Source: Caldifarciminota bacterium
Lineage (GTDB): Bacteria > Hydrothermota > 32-111 > QNBC01
Direction: 5' to 3'
Length of the DNA: 11,706 nt
Assembly (NCBI GenBank): GCA_023132105.1
Contig: JAGLYS010000083.1
Span: 1 to 11,706 of the forward strand
Positions 5,664-11,706 of the stretch are shown piece after piece. The notes under the pieces are model-generated. The model was not told where the DNA came from. It was given only the letters and a program-made list of their open reading frames with translations, and did no database searches. The first letter of the stretch is position 1. Each line of letters begins with the position of its first letter. Position numbers and translations under genes: made by a program.

Positions 5664-5692
5664 TTGACATAGATTGTTAATTTAGTTATATT
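5664..5692 (+). promoter_or_regulatory. Proximal promoter P2 of the rpsP operon
   Basis: TTGACA at 5664-5669, a 17-base spacer and TATATT at 5687-5692. The start would be near 5699, just ahead of the AAGGAGG ribosome site of rpsP. Together with P1 it forms a tandem pair, as is common for ribosomal protein operons. Confidence 0.75.
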
Positions 5693-5716
5693 ATATCAGA
5701 ATTAAGGAGGTGCCAG

Positions 5717-5965
5717 TTGGCAGTTAACATTCATTTACGTAGAGAAGGAAGAAGAAATAGCCCGTTTTATCGTATAGTTGTAGCGGATATAAGAAGTCCG
5801 AGAGACGGGAGATTTATTGAACAATTAGGATATTACAACCCACTTAACAAAAAAGAATTAAAAATCGATTTAGAAAAAGCTGATGAGTGGATCACAAAAG
5901 GAGCTAAACCATCCAATACAGTTGCTAAATTGATGGAAATTGTTCGCAAGAAAAAGGATGAATAA
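5717..5965 (+). CDS. rpsP: 30S ribosomal protein bS16
   Basis: The protein has 82 residues, the normal length for bS16, a 16S rRNA-binding protein needed for assembly of the 30S body. The N-terminus (AVNIHLRREGRRNSPFYRIV) and the segment DGRFIEQLGYYNPL are the family hallmarks, and the KPSNTVAKL motif follows near the C-terminus. The start is a TTG at 5717-5719, set by a strong AAGGAGG at 5704-5710 and by the conserved M-A-V-N-I start of the family. It is the first gene of the ribosomal operon, behind promoters P1 and P2. Its stop overlaps the start of khpA by eight bases (ATGAATAA), which suggests coupled translation. Confidence 0.98.
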   Translation: MAVNIHLRREGRRNSPFYRIVVADIRSPRDGRFIEQLGYYNPLNKKELKIDLEKADEWITKGAKPSNTVAKLMEIVRKKKDE

Positions 5966-6197
5966 TACTGAAAGTCTTTTAAATTTTCTTACCGAATCTT
6001 TAATCGATAATAGAAGCAAGTACAAAGTTAATAGACTTGAAAGTGACAAGAATATACTTTACTCAATTCAGGTTAGTAAGGATGATTTGGGAAGAGTAAT
6101 AGGTAAAGGTGGTAAGACTGCAAATGCAATAAGAACATTTATATATGCATGCAACAGAAATGGTAAAAAGATAAAAATAAAATTTGAAGAGTTATGA
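5958..6197 (+). CDS. khpA: KH-domain RNA-binding protein KhpA (YlqC family)
   Basis: The protein has 79 residues from the ATG at 5958-5960, the usual size for this single-KH family. The GxxG loop GKGG (49-52) within GRVIGKGGKTANAIR is the RNA-binding signature, and TESLIDN near the start matches the family N-terminus. An in-frame TTG 18 bases upstream would add MFARKR, but it would lie deeper inside rpsP and lacks a good ribosome site. The ATG also has no separate Shine-Dalgarno, so coupling to rpsP termination is likely. KhpA proteins bind RNA, often with KhpB, and affect cell division and small-RNA functions in Gram-positive bacteria. The gene is found between rpsP and rimM in many phyla. 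Confidence 0.93.
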   Translation: MNNTESLLNFLTESLIDNRSKYKVNRLESDKNILYSIQVSKDDLGRVIGKGGKTANAIRTFIYACNRNGKKIKIKFEEL

Positions 6198-6706
6198 GAG
6201 AAGACATTGACATTGGCATTATTGGTAGAACACATGGTATTCAAGGTTACTTTAGAGTAAAATCACTTTCTGATTTTCCTGAAAGATTCATCGAGATGAG
6301 CAAACTTCGCTTAAAGGATAAAAATGAAGAAAAGATATATGATGTTGAAGATGTGTTAATAAGAAATAATCAAATATTGATAAAGGTTAAGGGGGTAGAT
6401 TCACGAGAAGATGCTATGAATTTAAATGGAAAGAGAATAGTAATTGATATTAGTGAAAGAATAAAATTGAGTGATGATACATATTATATCAATAATCTTA
6501 TAGGAATATATGTGTATTCAAAAGAGGGGAATAAAATAGGGGAGGTTTCCGATATAATCAATAATGGAGCCAATGATATTCTTGTTATTAAAAATGGGAA
6601 TAATGAAATGTTAATTCCTATGATAAATCAATTTGTAGATAGTATTAATATAAAAAATAGAGAGATTATTATAACCCCTATAGAGGGGCTTATAGATGCT
6701 CATTGA
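6194..6706 (+). CDS. rimM: Ribosome maturation factor RimM
   Basis: The protein has 170 residues, normal length. The N-terminal beta-barrel opens with IGIIGRTHGIQGYFRVKSLS (8-27), the family's G..HG..G...V signature, and LSDFPERF follows. The second half (YYINNLIGIYVYSKEG... to ...IPMINQFVDSINIKNREI) is the PRC-barrel domain that binds ribosomal protein uS19. RimM assists late 16S rRNA processing and assembly of the 30S head. The start ATG overlaps the khpA stop in an ATGA junction, and the 3' end overlaps trmD by 11 bases. Position between khpA and trmD is the standard arrangement. Confidence 0.97.
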   Translation: MREDIDIGIIGRTHGIQGYFRVKSLSDFPERFIEMSKLRLKDKNEEKIYDVEDVLIRNNQILIKVKGVDSREDAMNLNGKRIVIDISERIKLSDDTYYINNLIGIYVYSKEGNKIGEVSDIINNGANDILVIKNGNNEMLIPMINQFVDSINIKNREIIITPIEGLIDAH

Positions 6707-7430
6707 CATTTTAACAATATTCCCCGAATTCTTTTCATCTCCTTCGAGTGTGGGAAACATTAAAATAGCAATAGAAAAGGGTTTAATGAATTTACATATT
6801 CATAATATTCGTGATTATTCTAAGGATAGGCATAGAAAAACAGATGATTATGGATTTGGTGGTGGTTCTGGAATGATAATGATGATCCAACCGGTATATG
6901 ATGCATATCAAGCTGTAAAAAGTGAAAAATCTCATGTTATTCTCTTTACACCTCAAGGAGATACATTAAAACAGAAAAGAATTGAAAAAATTGCAGAATT
7001 CGATCATCTGATTTTTATTTGCGGTAGATATAAAGGAATTGATTCAAGGGTTGATAACATAGTGGATGAAAAAATGTCTATCGGAGATTATATCGTAAGT
7101 GGAGGCGAATTCCCGGCAATAATTCTTTTAGATTCGATTGCAAGACTTATGCCGGAAGTAATTGGTGATATAGAATCTGCAAGGGAAGATAGTTTTTCAT
7201 CAGGTTTGCTGGATTCACCAAGATTTACACGACCGAGATTGTTTAATGATTTGGTTGTCCCTGATATTCTTTTATCAGGGAATCATAAAGAGATAGGAAA
7301 ATGGCGCAGGCAAGAATCACTTAAACTGACATTTTATAAAAAGCCATATCTGTTGAGTAATATGAAATTATCTAAAGAAGATAAGAAATATATAGATGGT
7401 TTAAACAACGAAAATGCTAAGGAGGAATAG
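6696..7430 (+). CDS. trmD: tRNA (guanine-N1)-methyltransferase TrmD
   Basis: The protein has 244 residues, the typical length. It transfers methyl from S-adenosylmethionine to N1 of G37 next to the anticodon, which prevents +1 frameshifting. Family blocks are complete: IDILTIFPEFF at the start, YGFGGGSGMIM around 52-62, the knot segments FICGRYKGIDSRVD (107-120) and SIGDYIVSGGEF (128-139), R150, and the catalytic-region EDSF with D165. FTRP, VPDILLSGNH and WRR follow in the C-terminal tRNA-binding domain. The ATG at 6696 lies inside the end of rimM, and the stop TAG directly abuts the ATG of rplS. Confidence 0.98.
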   Translation: MLIDILTIFPEFFSSPSSVGNIKIAIEKGLMNLHIHNIRDYSKDRHRKTDDYGFGGGSGMIMMIQPVYDAYQAVKSEKSHVILFTPQGDTLKQKRIEKIAEFDHLIFICGRYKGIDSRVDNIVDEKMSIGDYIVSGGEFPAIILLDSIARLMPEVIGDIESAREDSFSSGLLDSPRFTRPRLFNDLVVPDILLSGNHKEIGKWRRQESLKLTFYKKPYLLSNMKLSKEDKKYIDGLNNENAKEE

Positions 7431-7772
7431 ATGGATATACTTGAAAGCATTGGAAGAAAGAGATTAAGAATAGATTTACCAGATTTTAGTGCTGGCGATA
7501 CTATAAGAGTTTTTATCAAAATTGAAGAGGGGGAGAAAAAAAGATTGCAAAGATTCGAAGGTGTTGTTTTGCAAAAAAGAGGTAGTGGCACCGGAGCGAC
7601 CTTTACAGTAAGAAAAATATCGGATGGTATAGGTGTAGAGAGAATCATTCCTCTTAATGGTCCAATGATATCAAAGATTGAGATATTAAAGAGGGGTAAA
7701 GTTAGAAGAGCCAAGATTTTTTATTTCAGAGAATTAACCGGTAAATCGGCAAAAATTAAAGAAAAGAGGTAA
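7431..7772 (+). CDS. rplS: 50S ribosomal protein bL19
   Basis: The protein has 113 residues, normal for bL19, which sits at the 30S/50S interface. Diagnostic segments are DFSAGDTIRVFIKI(E) at 18-32, R.Q.FEGVVL.(K/R)RG.G...TFTVRKIS in the middle, and GVERI.PL plus RRAKIFYFREL.GK.A.IKEKR at the end. The ATG follows the trmD stop with no gap. Its Shine-Dalgarno AAGGAGG (7419-7425) lies inside the last codons of trmD, so it has a strong independent ribosome site, as expected for a protein needed in much larger amounts than TrmD. Confidence 0.98.
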   Translation: MDILESIGRKRLRIDLPDFSAGDTIRVFIKIEEGEKKRLQRFEGVVLQKRGSGTGATFTVRKISDGIGVERIIPLNGPMISKIEILKRGKVRRAKIFYFRELTGKSAKIKEKR

Positions 7773-7777
7773 TAAAC

Positions 7778-8383
7778 ATTTTAGATCAAGAGCTTTGGAA
7801 ACAAAATATACATCTTATTGCAGGTGTTGATGAAGTAGGGCGTGGTCCTTTAGCAGGTCCGGTTGTTGCGGCTGCAGTTATATTGCCATATGGAAAGATT
7901 ATTAATGGAATTAAGGATTCAAAGAAATTATCTTCCAAGCAGCGAGAGAAGATATTTCACTTGATTATAGAGAATGCAATTTCAGTAGGAATTGGATATG
8001 TAGATTCTCTCATTATTGACAGAATAAATATATTACAAGCAACATTAGAAGCAATGAAACAAGCTGTTTGCAATATGAATCTATTGCCGGATTATATACT
8101 TATTGATGGGCAGTATGAAATTGAAAATATACCTATATTTCAAAGTGCAATTGTGGGGGGGGACAATAAGAGTCAATGCATTGCTGCGGCTTCTATTGTT
8201 GCCAAGGTCTATAGAGACCGGCTTATGGAAGAGTTTGATATTGAATATCCGAAGTATAATTTCATGAAAAATAAGGGGTATGGGACTAAAGAGCATATTA
8301 ACGCAATTAAAAAATTCGGACCTTGTAAAATACATCGTAAAAGTTTTGCCCCAATAAAGATATTCTTTAGATTTAATGAATAA
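7778..8383 (+). CDS. rnhB: Ribonuclease HII, probable AUU start codon
   Basis: RNase HII removes ribonucleotides misincorporated in DNA and RNA in RNA/DNA hybrids. The acidic catalytic set is visible: D18 and E19 in AGVDEVGRGPLAGPVV, D110 in LIDG, and D129 in VGGDNKS. SIVAKVYRDRLM and HRKSF.P follow. The reading frame opens after a TAA at 7757-7759 and contains no ATG, GTG or TTG before the DEVGRG block. The first such codon is a TTG at 7883, beyond the active-site residues. The best start is ATT at 7778, with GAGG (7766-7769) eight bases upstream. It gives 201 residues with a family-like N-terminus (LDQELWKQNIHLIAG). ATA at 7772 is too close to the ribosome site. A G8 tract at 8155-8162 runs directly into the D129 codon. 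Confidence 0.93.
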   Translation: MLDQELWKQNIHLIAGVDEVGRGPLAGPVVAAAVILPYGKIINGIKDSKKLSSKQREKIFHLIIENAISVGIGYVDSLIIDRINILQATLEAMKQAVCNMNLLPDYILIDGQYEIENIPIFQSAIVGGDNKSQCIAAASIVAKVYRDRLMEEFDIEYPKYNFMKNKGYGTKEHINAIKKFGPCKIHRKSFAPIKIFFRFNE

Positions 8384-8738
8384 TGAAGGAAGAAGAGGTG
8401 AGAAAATCGCCTCTTCCTTTCTAACTAAAAGGGGGTATAGAATAATAGACAGGAATTTCCGATTCGGGCGGAGGGGAGAAATAGACATAATAGCTACTTA
8501 CAAAAAATCTCTTATCTTTATAGAGGTAAAGATGAGAAATAATGAGAAATATGGGGATGCGATATATTCGATTAATAAAACAAAAATCAGAAGAATAATT
8601 AAAACAGCAAAATATTTTCTTGTCAAAAATAGATTGTATAATGAAATAGATGTCAGATTCGATGTAATAACGATTGATTATAAAAATGGCCAAGAACAGG
8701 TAAAGCATATAATAAATGCTTTCAAGGGGGCAATATGA
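8376..8738 (+). CDS. yraN: YraN family protein (UPF0102), nuclease-like fold
   Basis: The protein has 120 residues, the usual length of this family. The pattern GE.A...L...GY.I..RNFR...GEIDIIA (8-40), followed by FIEVK (48-52), is the family signature. E35, D37, E50 and K52 form the D...ExK arrangement of restriction-endonuclease-like nucleases. The substrate is not established, and the neighbouring rnhB and comM suggest a part in DNA maintenance or uptake. The start overlaps the rnhB stop by eight bases, with the same ATGAATAA junction seen between rpsP and khpA. The stop overlaps comM as ATGA. Confidence 0.95.
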   Translation: MNNEGRRGEKIASSFLTKRGYRIIDRNFRFGRRGEIDIIATYKKSLIFIEVKMRNNEKYGDAIYSINKTKIRRIIKTAKYFLVKNRLYNEIDVRFDVITIDYKNGQEQVKHIINAFKGAI

Positions 8739-10270
8739 TTTCAAAACTTTATTCGAGTACTCTGGAAGGAATCAATGCTTATATTGTAGAGGTTGAAACA
8801 GACCTTACGAGATCTCTTCCTGCATTAAATATTGTTGGATTACCCGAGCGCGTTGTAAAGGAAGCTAAAGATAGGGTAGAATCTGCAATTAAGAATACAG
8901 GGATAAAATTTCCAACAAAAAGAATAACTGTAAATCTTGCTCCAGCAGAAAAGAAGAAAGAAACATCAGGTTTCGATCTTCCAATAGCTGTAGGAATACT
9001 TGCCGCATCAGGTGATCTGATTGCATCTGCTTTAAATAAATATGTAGTTGTAGGTGAGATTTCATTAAGTGGTAATGTAAGAAAGATAAATGGAGCATTA
9101 TCAATTGCTTCAATAACAAAAGACAGGGGATTTAAGGGGCTCATTTTACCAAAACAAAATGCGTCAGAAGCAGCGATTATTAATGGGATAGATATTATTC
9201 CAATAGATTCGCTTATGGAAGTTTTGGATTTTTTAAGGGGAGATAAAAAAATCGAACCTCACAAGATAGATGTTAATGAACTTTTTGAAATTGCCGGAAA
9301 ATATAGTGAGGATTTTTCAGATGTAAAAGGGCAACAATTGACAAAAAGAGCAATTGAAGTTGCTGCGGCAGGAGGGCACAATTTGATAATGATAGGCCCT
9401 CCTGGGTCCGGAAAAACAATGTTAGCAAAGAGAATATCTACGGTATTACCTAAAATGACAGTGGATGAAGCTCTCGAAACAACAAAGATACATAGCTCAA
9501 TTGGAAGCCTTGATTTTACAAATGGAATAGTTGCTACAAGACCATTCAGATCTCCTCATCATACAATTTCCAATATTGGGCTTATCGGTGGAGGGCAAAG
9601 GATAAGACCGGGTGAGGTTAGTCTTGCGCATAATGGTGTTTTATTCCTTGATGAATTACCTGAATTTAACAGAAATGTATTGGAGGTCTTGAGACAACCA
9701 CTTGAAAATGGGAATGTTACAATCTCCAGGGCAACAGGATCATTAACCTTCCCTTGTAGATTTATGCTTGTAGCCGCTATGAATCCCTGCCCATGTGGCT
9801 ACTTTGGTGATCCGTATCATACATGTACATGTACTCCAAATGTTATACAAAAATATATGTCTAAAATATCCGGACCACTGTTGGATAGGATAGATATACA
9901 TATTGAAGTCCCATCTGTGAAATATAGAGAATTAACCAGTAAAAATATAAGCGAATCATCTGATAGTATTAGAGAACGAGTTCAATGTGCCAGAGAGATA
10001 CAAAATTCAAGATATGTTAATGAAAAAAGTATATATTCAAATGCACATTTAACTGTACGATCGGTGAAAAAATATTGTGTTCTGGATACGGAATCGGAGT
10101 CACTTCTACAAACAGCAATACATAAATTCGGATTTTCGGCTCGTGCATACAATAGAATTCTAAAAGTATCTCGCACTATTGCAGATCTTGAAAAATCTGA
10201 TATAATAAAATCAAAACATATTTCAGAAGCCATACAGTATCGCTCACTCGACAGACATTATTGGTTATAA
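8735..10270 (+). CDS. comM: ComM/YifB family AAA+ ATPase (Mg chelatase-like)
   Basis: The protein has 511 residues, full length. The N-terminal LonC-like domain (about 20-170) has PALNIVGLPERVVKEAKDRV and RITVNLAPAEKKKE. The AAA+ core follows with Walker A GPPGSGKT (221-228), RPFRSPHHT, Walker B GVLFLDELPEF (301-311), and the cysteine cluster NPCPCG...CTCTP (350-368), likely a metal-binding element, then a sensor-type LLDRIDI. The C-terminal Mg-chelatase domain ends in RAYNRILKVSRTIADLE and I..AIQYR. In Vibrio and related bacteria ComM is a hexameric helicase that promotes branch migration during integration of transformed DNA. The wide distribution of this family also points to a general recombination role. 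It overlaps yraN by four bases. Confidence 0.97.
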   Translation: MISKLYSSTLEGINAYIVEVETDLTRSLPALNIVGLPERVVKEAKDRVESAIKNTGIKFPTKRITVNLAPAEKKKETSGFDLPIAVGILAASGDLIASALNKYVVVGEISLSGNVRKINGALSIASITKDRGFKGLILPKQNASEAAIINGIDIIPIDSLMEVLDFLRGDKKIEPHKIDVNELFEIAGKYSEDFSDVKGQQLTKRAIEVAAAGGHNLIMIGPPGSGKTMLAKRISTVLPKMTVDEALETTKIHSSIGSLDFTNGIVATRPFRSPHHTISNIGLIGGGQRIRPGEVSLAHNGVLFLDELPEFNRNVLEVLRQPLENGNVTISRATGSLTFPCRFMLVAAMNPCPCGYFGDPYHTCTCTPNVIQKYMSKISGPLLDRIDIHIEVPSVKYRELTSKNISESSDSIRERVQCAREIQNSRYVNEKSIYSNAHLTVRSVKKYCVLDTESESLLQTAIHKFGFSARAYNRILKVSRTIADLEKSDIIKSKHISEAIQYRSLDRHYWL

Positions 10271-10281
10271 CAGGAGGTATT

Positions 10282-11289
10282 ATGGATGCATTAACAGTAA
10301 CTCAACATATTATCGAGCAACAAAAGAGATTTCCCGATGCTACCGGTGAGTATACCGGACTGCTCGAAAATATTATTATTGCTGCAAAAATAATTTCAAG
10401 AGAGGTGAGAAAGGCAGGACTCGTTGAAATACTTGGTTTAACAGGTAATGAAAATGTCCAGGGGGAAGAAGTTCAAAAATTGGATGAATATGCCAATATA
10501 ACATTTTCAAATATTTTAGGGAAAGGGGGGCATATTTGCATTATGGCATCTGAGGAAAGCGAAAATCCGATATTTCCTATAAAGGGATATCCGAGTGGAA
10601 AATATGTTGTTAGTTTTGATCCTCTTGACGGTTCATCCAATATAGATGTTAATGCAAGTATCGGCACAATTTTTGGAATTCATAGGAAAATAACAGATTG
10701 TAGTGCCTGTTCGATCGATGACCTTTTACAAAAAGGAACGGATTTAATAGGAGCAGGTTATATTATATATGGATCCAGTACAATAATGGTTTATTCTGCA
10801 GGATATGGTACCCATGGTTTTACACTTGACCCATCTGTTGGTGAATTTATTCTTTCTCATGAAAATATAAAAACACCTAAATATGGCAGTATTTATAGTG
10901 TTAATGAAGGAAATTATAATTACTGGGATAATTCTATAAAAAAATATATAGATTATTTAAAATCCAATAATAATAATTTAAAGAAACCTTATTCTGCAAG
11001 ATATATAGGATCACTTGTTGCTGATTTTCATAGAAATCTCTTGCGAGGTGGGATATTTTTATATCCTAAAGATAACAAAGATCCGAATAAAACACATGGT
11101 AAGTTAAGATTACTTTATGAAGCACAACCATTGGCATATTTAGCTGAACAGTCCGGAGGGGCAGCTTCAACAGGTACAGAAAGAATATTGGATATAATAC
11201 CAACCGAATTGCATCAAAGAGTTCCTTTGATTATTGGCAGTAGGGATGATGTAAGAATTGTTGAGGAATTTATTGCCCGAGAAGTTTAA
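10282..11289 (+). CDS. fbp: Fructose-1,6-bisphosphatase, class I
   Basis: The protein has 335 residues, normal length. It hydrolyses fructose 1,6-bisphosphate to fructose 6-phosphate, the committed step of gluconeogenesis. Metal-binding and catalytic residues are in place: SEE (90-92), DPLDGSSNID (113-122) and E280 in KLRLLYEAQPLA. The substrate-binding stretch YSARYIGSLVADFHRNLLRGG at 237-257 is intact. I chose the ATG at 10282 over an upstream in-frame TTG (10261) that lies inside comM, because AGGAGG at 10272-10277 is placed four bases before this ATG and the family starts around here. It is 11 bases after the comM stop, so it is probably the last gene of the ribosomal operon. A metabolic gene in this place is unusual. 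Confidence 0.97.
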   Translation: MDALTVTQHIIEQQKRFPDATGEYTGLLENIIIAAKIISREVRKAGLVEILGLTGNENVQGEEVQKLDEYANITFSNILGKGGHICIMASEESENPIFPIKGYPSGKYVVSFDPLDGSSNIDVNASIGTIFGIHRKITDCSACSIDDLLQKGTDLIGAGYIIYGSSTIMVYSAGYGTHGFTLDPSVGEFILSHENIKTPKYGSIYSVNEGNYNYWDNSIKKYIDYLKSNNNNLKKPYSARYIGSLVADFHRNLLRGGIFLYPKDNKDPNKTHGKLRLLYEAQPLAYLAEQSGGAASTGTERILDIIPTELHQRVPLIIGSRDDVRIVEEFIAREV

Positions 11290-11323
11290 TCATATTTGAC
11301 TGAATATTATACGCAAAGAAATA

Positions 11324-11346
11324 ATAATATTGATATTTAATATTAT
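11324..11346. repeat. AT-only inverted repeat between convergent genes
   Basis: ATAATATT (11324-11331) and AATATTAT (11339-11346) can pair across a 7-base loop. The stem has no G or C and no clean T-run, so it is at best a weak terminator for fbp. No better terminator is visible in the 108-base gap between fbp and the HD-GYP gene. Confidence 0.3.
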
Positions 11347-11397
11347 ATTAGCAATATAGGTATATATATTCGTTTATTGGGGGAGAATTCCTTTCTT

Positions 11398-11706
11398 TTA
11401 ATATTTAAGTGTTATTTTACCATTCCTTAATAAAGCTATAAATATATCAGCTATATATGGATCATATTGTATATACCTTCTATTATAAATATCTTTTAAT
11501 GCTTTATCCATAATAAAACTTTTTCTATAGGGACGATCGGAAGTCATTGCGTCAAATGAATCACATATATTAATTATTCTTGAAAAATATGGTATATTAT
11601 CATTCTTCAATCCGTCAGGATAGCCATTACCGTTATAGTGCTCATGATGGTGTTTTACACCCATAAGAATATCTTCGTTGTTGATAAAATTACTTAGTAT
11701 TTTCTC
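11398..11706 (-). CDS. HD-GYP domain protein, C-terminal fragment (N-terminus beyond window)
   Basis: The frame is open to the right edge (102 codons plus stop) and holds the second half of an HD-GYP domain. HHHEHYNGNGYPDGL is the HHE...GxGYP signature that gives the family its name, followed by IPYFSRIINICDSFDAMTSDRPYRKS with the conserved D.FDA....RPYR. HD-GYP proteins are metal-dependent phosphodiesterases that break down cyclic di-GMP or related cyclic dinucleotides, usually behind a sensory or receiver domain that would lie outside this window. The HD motif itself is also outside, so catalytic competence cannot be judged here. The gene is convergent with fbp. Confidence 0.92.
   Translation of the reverse strand, partial: EKILSNFINNEDILMGVKHHHEHYNGNGYPDGLKNDNIPYFSRIINICDSFDAMTSDRPYRKSFIMDKALKDIYNRRYIQYDPYIADIFIALLRNGKITLKY

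Noticed and set aside
7883..8383. Short version of RNase HII starting at TTG 7883
   Set aside because: It would remove the catalytic DEVGRG motif. The frame upstream encodes the conserved N-terminus, so the gene starts earlier.
7334..9144. Minus-strand ORFs of 76-135 codons opposite trmD, rplS, rnhB, yraN and comM
   Set aside because: All lie antisense to confident genes and show no recognisable motif.
11322..11397. Strong terminator for fbp
   Set aside because: Only an AT-only inverted repeat is visible. No GC stem with a T-run could be found.

Overview
The window is a stretch of chromosome from a low-GC bacterium. It has ATTATA-rich intergenic DNA, strong Shine-Dalgarno sequences (GGAGG type), sigma70-type promoters close to consensus, and intergenic spaces filled with short degenerate repeats. 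The gene content is bacterial housekeeping plus an ECF-sigma envelope operon. Repeats of the 'cacgaattcacgaatttataac' style and the gene mix suggest an uncultured lineage of the kind found around the FCB group or candidate phyla such as Cloacimonadota or WOR-3. That placement is an inference from general style, not something the sequence proves.

Layout. Bases 1-1179 (minus): a DUF1015-family gene cut by the left edge, with its own consensus promoter. Bases 1243-1737: non-coding repeat cluster A, holding heptanucleotide arrays, ~55 bp tandem units and a perfect 20 bp palindrome. Bases 1738-1931: a complete tRNA-Asn(GTT) unit of promoter, tRNA and terminator. Bases 2091-4985 (minus): a tightly overlapping four-gene operon of ECF sigma factor, two-TM anti-sigma-like protein, exported bactofilin-like/TM protein and exported toast-rack-like protein. 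A promoter matching the classical ECF pattern TGAAAC-N16-CGTA lies just upstream, so the operon is probably autoregulated. Bases 5034-5584: non-coding repeat cluster B, built from the same sub-modules in the same order and orientation as cluster A.

Bases 5585-11289 (plus): tandem promoters followed by a nine-gene operon, rpsP-khpA-rimM-trmD-rplS-rnhB-yraN-comM-fbp. Neighbours overlap or nearly abut throughout. The first five genes form the widely conserved ribosome and tRNA maturation block: bS16, a KH RNA-binding protein, a 16S processing factor, the tRNA m1G37 methyltransferase and bL19. RNase HII, a nuclease-fold protein and the ComM/YifB helicase then add DNA-maintenance functions, and class I fructose-1,6-bisphosphatase closes the operon. 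Bases 11398-11706 (minus): the C-terminal end of an HD-GYP domain protein, a likely cyclic-di-GMP phosphodiesterase, cut by the right edge and convergent with fbp.

The points most worth a second look are the self-regulated envelope operon, the matched pair of composite repeat clusters that bracket it together with tRNA-Asn, the several unrelated repeat families that share a 7 bp period, and an rnhB gene with no ATG/GTG/TTG codon ahead of its catalytic motif, where AUU is the likely start. I see no CRISPR array, transposase, integrase or rRNA.
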